The translations under genes and the position numbers were made by a program. A stretch of DNA of 64,000 nt from Pseudomonas syringae KCTC 12500 (GTDB taxonomy: Bacteria; Pseudomonadota; Gammaproteobacteria; Pseudomonadales; Pseudomonadaceae). The notes beneath the pieces were generated by a model that did no database searches, was not told where the DNA came from, and was given only the letters and a program-made list of their open reading frames with translations. Position 1 is the stretch's first letter. The number at the start of each line of letters is the position of its first letter. This document shows, in pieces, positions 60,411 to 64,000 of the stretch. The stretch lies in contig NZ_AYTM02000002.1 of the NCBI RefSeq assembly GCF_000507185.2, forward strand, positions 2,836,001 to 2,900,000, given 5' to 3'.

Positions 60411-62094
60411 GGTCGTCTTCCAGGAGGATCCGGCCACTGGAGCAGGGCGCATTGTCGGCATTGCGAAAGGCGAAGTGCAGCTTGGAGCGTGCTGCATCGA
60501 AGCGCAGCGTCAGCGTGAGGCGGTCGCCGGGGCGCACCAGTTGCTGGAATTTGAGCACCTCCATACCGGCAAATCCCGATGGCAGGTCGAGCAGTCGCTG
60601 GCCCAGGCTGATCGCCCAGTCGACCTGCACCACGCCCGGCAAAATCGGCGCCTTGGGAAAGTGGCCGCTGAAAAACGCCAGATCGGGCGGGACACTCAAT
60701 TGCAGGTGCAACTCGCCTTCGATGTTCTGTTGCTCAAGCACTTCCGGCTGTTTCGAGCGTGGCGCCAGCAGCAGCGCCTCGACGTCTGCTTGCGGCAGCT
60801 TGCCCTGGGCGTTGAGCGGCATCTGCCGCAGCAGCCGCCAACGACGCGGCAGGGCGATGGTTTCGCAATGCGGCTGCAGGTAGTGTCGCAAGGCTTCAGT
60901 GAGCGCCCGACGGCCTTGGTTGCGCAGGGCCAGCAAGCCCGCGTCGCTCAGCACCAGCAGCGCGCCCAACGAGGCACGGTTTGCCTGCACCACACCAAGG
61001 CGCGCTTCACTCACCCATTCGTGAGCCGCAAGGGCCTGCTCGATCAGCGGCAAGGACACGCGCTTCTCTTCGAGTTTGACGATGCGGTCGAGCCTGCCCA
61101 GCAGTTCGAAGCGCCCGTCTGCACCGATCAGCGCCGCATCGGCGGTCTGCTCGACATGGCCGGGCGGCAGATAGGGCGAGCTGATGCGCAGCGCACCTTG
61201 CGCATCCTGACTCAGATCTACGCCGTCGAAGGCCTGCCAGCGTTGCCCGCCCTGACGCCAGGCGATGCCGCCGGTTTCCGAACTGCCGAGAATCTCAGTC
61301 GGCCACTGACCGAGGCGTTGCTGCAGGCTTTGTGCGGCTTCGGCCGGCAATGCACCACCGGAAGAGAATACCCGGCGCACGGCCGCAAGACCCGGCCAGT
61401 CGAGATTGTCGCCCATACGCTTGAGCAGCGCGGGGCTGGCGACCCAGGCGAATGACGGGTATTCACGGCTGGCGCGTTGCAGGTCTTCGGCGAACGGCAA
61501 CTGACGGCGCACGAACGGGCGTGCCGCGCACAGCGGCCATAGCAAGCGAAACAGCAGCCCGTAAATATGTTGCGTCGCCACGCTGCCGATCATGCATGCC
61601 GAGCCCAGCTCCGCGCCCCACAGTTGCTCCAGCCCGCAGACTTCGTTGGCCAGTTGCCGCAGGCGTTTTTCGATCAGTTTGGGTTCGCCGCTGGAGCCTG
61701 AGGTGCACAGGCTCAGCCGGCACTGGTCAAGGTCCAGCGCTGCCGCAGGGAGAGGCGCGGCACGCAGATCGCTCAGGTGGGTGTCACCCGGCAGGTCGGT
61801 CAGCCACAGGTCGACCTGATTCGCCCAGCGCTCGCGGGTCTGGCCCTGCAAGTCGGCGGGCAGCAACACGTGCACACCTGCGCGCCAGGCCGCGAACAAC
61901 GCAATGGCCAGGTCGGCGGCATCTTCGAGGTGCACTGCAAGGTGCGTGATGCCACGCGCCTGCAGTCCAGCGGCCACGCTGAGCGCCTGATCACGAAACT
62001 GCGCGTGGTCCAGGCTCGGGGCCAGCGTCAGCAGCCGGTCGGGCAGCGCATCGAGCAGCAGGTGTTCCAGGTTCAACCAGTTCATGCGATCCAT
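60403..62094 (-). CDS. Fused aryl-acid:ACP ligase and hotdog dehydratase (ApeH-ApeI-like)
   Basis: 563 residues, two domains. Residues 1 to about 440: AMP-dependent synthetase with the P-loop [16 protein letters not shown] (near 135), the [10 protein letters not shown]5 motif, the hinge [16 protein letters not shown] and the A10 lysine in NAQGKLPQ. It should adenylate an aryl acid (4-hydroxybenzoate in E. coli) and load it on a carrier protein. Residues about 450-563: a FabA/FabZ-like hotdog with [22 protein letters not shown], His in GHFP and Asp in place of Glu, as in FabA. In E. coli these are separate proteins, ApeH and ApeI. ATG start at 62094. Confidence 0.88.
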   Translation of the reverse strand: MDRMNWLNLEHLLLDALPDRLLTLAPSLDHAQFRDQALSVAAGLQARGITHLAVHLEDAADLAIALFAAWRAGVHVLLPADLQGQTRERWANQVDLWLTDLPGDTHLSDLRAAPLPAAALDLDQCRLSLCTSGSSGEPKLIEKRLRQLANEVCGLEQLWGAELGSACMIGSVATQHIYGLLFRLLWPLCAARPFVRRQLPFAEDLQRASREYPSFAWVASPALLKRMGDNLDWPGLAAVRRVFSSGGALPAEAAQSLQQRLGQWPTEILGSSETGGIAWRQGGQRWQAFDGVDLSQDAQGALRISSPYLPPGHVEQTADAALIGADGRFELLGRLDRIVKLEEKRVSLPLIEQALAAHEWVSEARLGVVQANRASLGALLVLSDAGLLALRNQGRRALTEALRHYLQPHCETIALPRRWRLLRQMPLNAQGKLPQADVEALLLAPRSKQPEVLEQQNIEGELHLQLSVPPDLAFFSGHFPKAPILPGVVQVDWAISLGQRLLDLPSGFAGMEVLKFQQLVRPGDRLTLTLRFDAARSKLHFAFRNADNAPCSSGRILLEDDHA

Positions 62095-62095
62095 T

Positions 62096-62641
62096 TCATT
62101 TGCCGCCCGCAGAGGGTGGGCGGACGATCCATTCGACAGCGAACAACACGCCCATCAGGCCGTAGGAAATCAGGCCGGTGTACAGCGTCCACCATGACAA
62201 CGGTGCCCACAGCGTCAGGATGGCTGAGGTGAGGCCGTTGACGAGGAAGAACAGGCACCAAATCTGCGTGACTCTACGGGTGTAGCGGATACCGGCCTCA
62301 GGCAGATCGGGGCGGTTCAGGCGCGCCATCTTTTCCACGATCGGCGAGCCGTAGACCAGGCTTGAGCCGAACAGGCCGAGCATGAAGGTGCTGACCAGTA
62401 CCGGGTACCAGCGCAGCATCATGTGACTGTCGAGGGCGCCGAGCACCACGCAAAAGATCAGCGCGACAATCGCCATCGCCAGGCTGCCTTGCTTGCGCTC
62501 TCCGGTCAGGGCGCGCGCCAGCCACAGGCTGCCGAGTAGCAGCGCGAACTGCCAGGGGGCGAAATGCTCGGTCCCCCAATAGACGGCGAATGGATAGAGC
62601 ACGCCGGCCAGCACCAGAATCAGGCCAATCAGCCGCTTCAT
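62096..62641 (-). CDS. COG4648-type multi-pass membrane protein of the APE cluster
   Basis: 181 residues with four to five hydrophobic segments (LIGLILVLAGVLYPFAVYWG, FALLLGSLWLAR, MAIVALIFCVVLGAL, LVSTFMLGLFGSSLVYG, WCLFFLVNGLTSAILTLWAPL). The conserved acyl-transfer-associated small membrane protein of aryl polyene clusters; no catalytic motif is visible and the role is unknown. Its ATG overlaps the acyl carrier protein stop by four bases. Confidence 0.82.
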   Translation of the reverse strand: MKRLIGLILVLAGVLYPFAVYWGTEHFAPWQFALLLGSLWLARALTGERKQGSLAMAIVALIFCVVLGALDSHMMLRWYPVLVSTFMLGLFGSSLVYGSPIVEKMARLNRPDLPEAGIRYTRRVTQIWCLFFLVNGLTSAILTLWAPLSWWTLYTGLISYGLMGVLFAVEWIVRPPSAGGK

Positions 62642-62892
62642 TCGGCGCTGTTGACCAGTTTGTAGACGGCCTCTACCACGTCGTTTACGGTTCTCACCGA
62701 CTTGAATTCTTCAGCTGCAATCTTCTTGCCGGTCTTGCGTTTGATGTGATCGATCAGGTCCACGGCATCGATACTGTCGATTTCCAGGTCCTGATACAGA
62801 TTGGCTTTAAGCGTGACTCGCTCAGGCTCCAGTTCGAACAGTTCCACCATTGCGGTGCGCAGGATTTCGAAGATGTCTTCACGGGTTTGCAT
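62638..62892 (-). CDS. Acyl carrier protein of the APE cluster (first of two, DSID type)
   Basis: 84 residues from the ATG at 62892. Ser40 in LEIDSIDAVDLIDHIKRKTG is the expected 4'-phosphopantetheine attachment site. Helical, acidic, of normal ACP length. One of two carriers needed by the type II pathway; likely loaded with the aryl starter or intermediates. Overlaps the membrane protein gene. Confidence 0.93.
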   Translation of the reverse strand: MQTREDIFEILRTAMVELFELEPERVTLKANLYQDLEIDSIDAVDLIDHIKRKTGKKIAAEEFKSVRTVNDVVEAVYKLVNSAE

Positions 62893-62901
62893 GTTCAATT
62901 C

Positions 62902-63162
62902 TCAGGCCGGTTGTCTGGCGCTGACGAAGGCCGCAAGGCTGTCGACGCTGGCGAAATGGTTACGGGTGTCCTTTGCATCGGCATCGATTCTGATGCCATA
63001 ACGCTTCTGGATGGCCAGGCCCAATTCGAGTGCATCCACCGAGTCCAGTCCCAGTCCTTCGCCAAACAGCGTCATATCGTTGCCGATATCTTCCGGGGTG
63101 ATGTCTTCGAGGCCCAGGGCATCGATGATCAACAATTTAATGTCCTGGTGCAGATCGCTCAT
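62902..63162 (-). CDS. Acyl carrier protein of the APE cluster (second, DSVD type)
   Basis: 86 residues from the ATG at 63162 (MSDLHQDIKLLIIDALGLED), preceded by AGGAG; an in-frame start 10 codons upstream is less likely. Phosphopantetheine Ser41 in GLGLDSVDALELGLAIQ. More divergent, with a longer insertion (ADAKDTRNHF). Its start overlaps the end of the acyltransferase gene by 26 bp. Confidence 0.93.
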   Translation of the reverse strand: MSDLHQDIKLLIIDALGLEDITPEDIGNDMTLFGEGLGLDSVDALELGLAIQKRYGIRIDADAKDTRNHFASVDSLAAFVSARQPA

Positions 63163-63949
63163 CTGAGGCGAGCTCCTTGGTGAAATAGTCATGCAGGTAA
63201 TCGTTGAGCTTGCGGGACGCCAGGGGTGGTGGGCCTAGCGCACTGAAGGCGGTTGGGTCTATATCGGCACCGACGCGCAAAGTGAAGTGCACGCGGCGTT
63301 GCGGAATGCGATACCAGGGTTCGGCCTTGGTCAGGGTGGTCGGCTGGACCTTGATCGTCACCGGGGTGATGACGCTTGCGCCACGCAGCGCAATGGCTGC
63401 CGCGCCGCGGTGAAAGACCGGCGGCTGACCCGGCTGGGTGCGCGTGCCTTCCGGGAAGATGATCAGTGTCTGGCCGCTTTGCAGGCGCTCTACGGCGGCG
63501 TCGAGCATGTCCATGCTGCCGTCGTTACTGATGTAACCGGTGGAGCGCACAGGGCCGCGGGTGAACGGGTTTTCCCAGAGGCTGCGTTTGACCACGCAGT
63601 TGGCGTCACGCACCAGCCCGATCAGGAACACCACATCGATCAGTGACGGGTGGTTGGCGATGATCATCTGCCCGGGACGGCCAAGCTTTTCGGCGCCTTG
63701 AACGTCATAGGTCAGCACACGCATGCGCGCCATGATGCGGATGAACAGCCAGAACAGGCGGCTGATGGTCCGCCGCGCGCGACGCTGATGGCTGGCCACA
63801 CTGCCAGGCAGGCAACCCAATACTGGAAAAACGAACAACCGCAGGCATAAACCGCTCAACCCGAACAGGGCAAAGCTGATGCCTGTTGCCAGCAGACGCC
63901 AGTAATAGGCGTCCCGACCTTTCTTCAGTGACTGCGTTGCCAGTTCCAT
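63137..63949 (-). CDS. PlsC-type lysophospholipid acyltransferase of the APE cluster (ApeD-like)
   Basis: 270 residues. Motif I NHPSLIDVV (HX4D), motif III FPEGTRTQPG, and a hydrophobic N-terminal anchor (LFGLSGLCLRLFVFPVLGCLPG). 1-acylglycerol-phosphate-acyltransferase type; in E. coli the ApeD position is the one just before the carrier protein genes. Probably builds the lipid to which the polyene is attached. ATG at 63949. The 51 bp to the right edge hold no complete gene; the operon continues beyond the window. Confidence 0.88.
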   Translation of the reverse strand: MELATQSLKKGRDAYYWRLLATGISFALFGLSGLCLRLFVFPVLGCLPGSVASHQRRARRTISRLFWLFIRIMARMRVLTYDVQGAEKLGRPGQMIIANHPSLIDVVFLIGLVRDANCVVKRSLWENPFTRGPVRSTGYISNDGSMDMLDAAVERLQSGQTLIIFPEGTRTQPGQPPVFHRGAAAIALRGASVITPVTIKVQPTTLTKAEPWYRIPQRRVHFTLRVGADIDPTAFSALGPPPLASRKLNDYLHDYFTKELASDERSAPGH

Positions 63950-64000
63950 AACCGGTTATTCCAAGGGTGCAGGCAGACGGATTGATCAGTGTGCAAGGCC

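Noticed and set aside
63925..64000. 3' end of an upstream APE gene overlapping the PlsC-type acyltransferase start
   Set aside because: A minus-strand frame is open from the edge to a TGA at 63925, which would suit an overlapping upstream gene, but 25 codons show no recognisable domain and a chain-length-factor identity cannot be supported.

Overview
The window is a chromosomal segment of a fluorescent pseudomonad, most likely of the Pseudomonas syringae group. From memory of P. aeruginosa PAO1, the central run (DUF971 gene, hslU, hslV, SPOR gene, argS, priA, rpmE, nuclease, malic enzyme, mrcA, pilMNOPQ, aroK, aroB, damX-like, gltB, gltD, hemE) has the same order as PA5055 down to PA5034. The GC-rich coding, the dense REP/REPIN-type inverted repeats and the frequent TTG/GTG starts fit that genus. 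No search was run; species placement is inference.

Region by region. 1-2967: end of a histidine-utilisation (hut) locus on the minus strand (amino-acid permease running off the left edge, hutH, and the 3' remnant of a second hutH). 2968-4417: an apparently intact IS3-family element (OrfA plus frameshifted OrfB). It joins the hut remnant to the DUF971 gene, where phaC1 would be expected, so this looks like a rearrangement junction. 4462-12047: minus-strand housekeeping block (DUF971, hslU, hslV with a very good heat-shock promoter, SPOR protein, argS, priA). 12217-14879: rpmE, a secreted thermonuclease-like protein whose stop codon lies in a 176-bp MITE-like element, and a malic enzyme. 15109-32411: mrcA divergent from the type IV pilus assembly operon pilMNOPQ, then aroK, aroB, a DamX-like protein and the glutamate synthase genes gltB and gltD.

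32577-48997 is the accessory part, interrupted only by hemE. It holds an exported amidase, a 1086-residue dermonecrotic-toxin-like protein with a separate C-terminal module, a class II Fic protein preceded by a cluster of GCCGGC-type palindromes, a D-aminoacylase/RpiR/GntP operon, a secreted alpha/beta hydrolase, a divergent MFS/LysR pair and a secreted chymotrypsin-fold protease with an unusual S1 pocket.

49151-63949 is a long minus-strand operon, mostly with overlapping stop/start codons, encoding most of an aryl polyene (APE) pigment pathway. It has two acyl carrier proteins, a fused AMP-ligase/dehydratase, two ketosynthases, a ketoreductase, a second dehydratase, a thioesterase, two acyltransferases, a glycosyltransferase, a methyltransferase, a flavoprotein and a lipid-export set (LolA-like, MMPL exporter, DUF3261 lipoprotein). 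The promoter-proximal end lies beyond the right edge. The best candidates for undescribed biology are the toxin-like protein between gltD and hemE and the Fic gene with its palindrome array.
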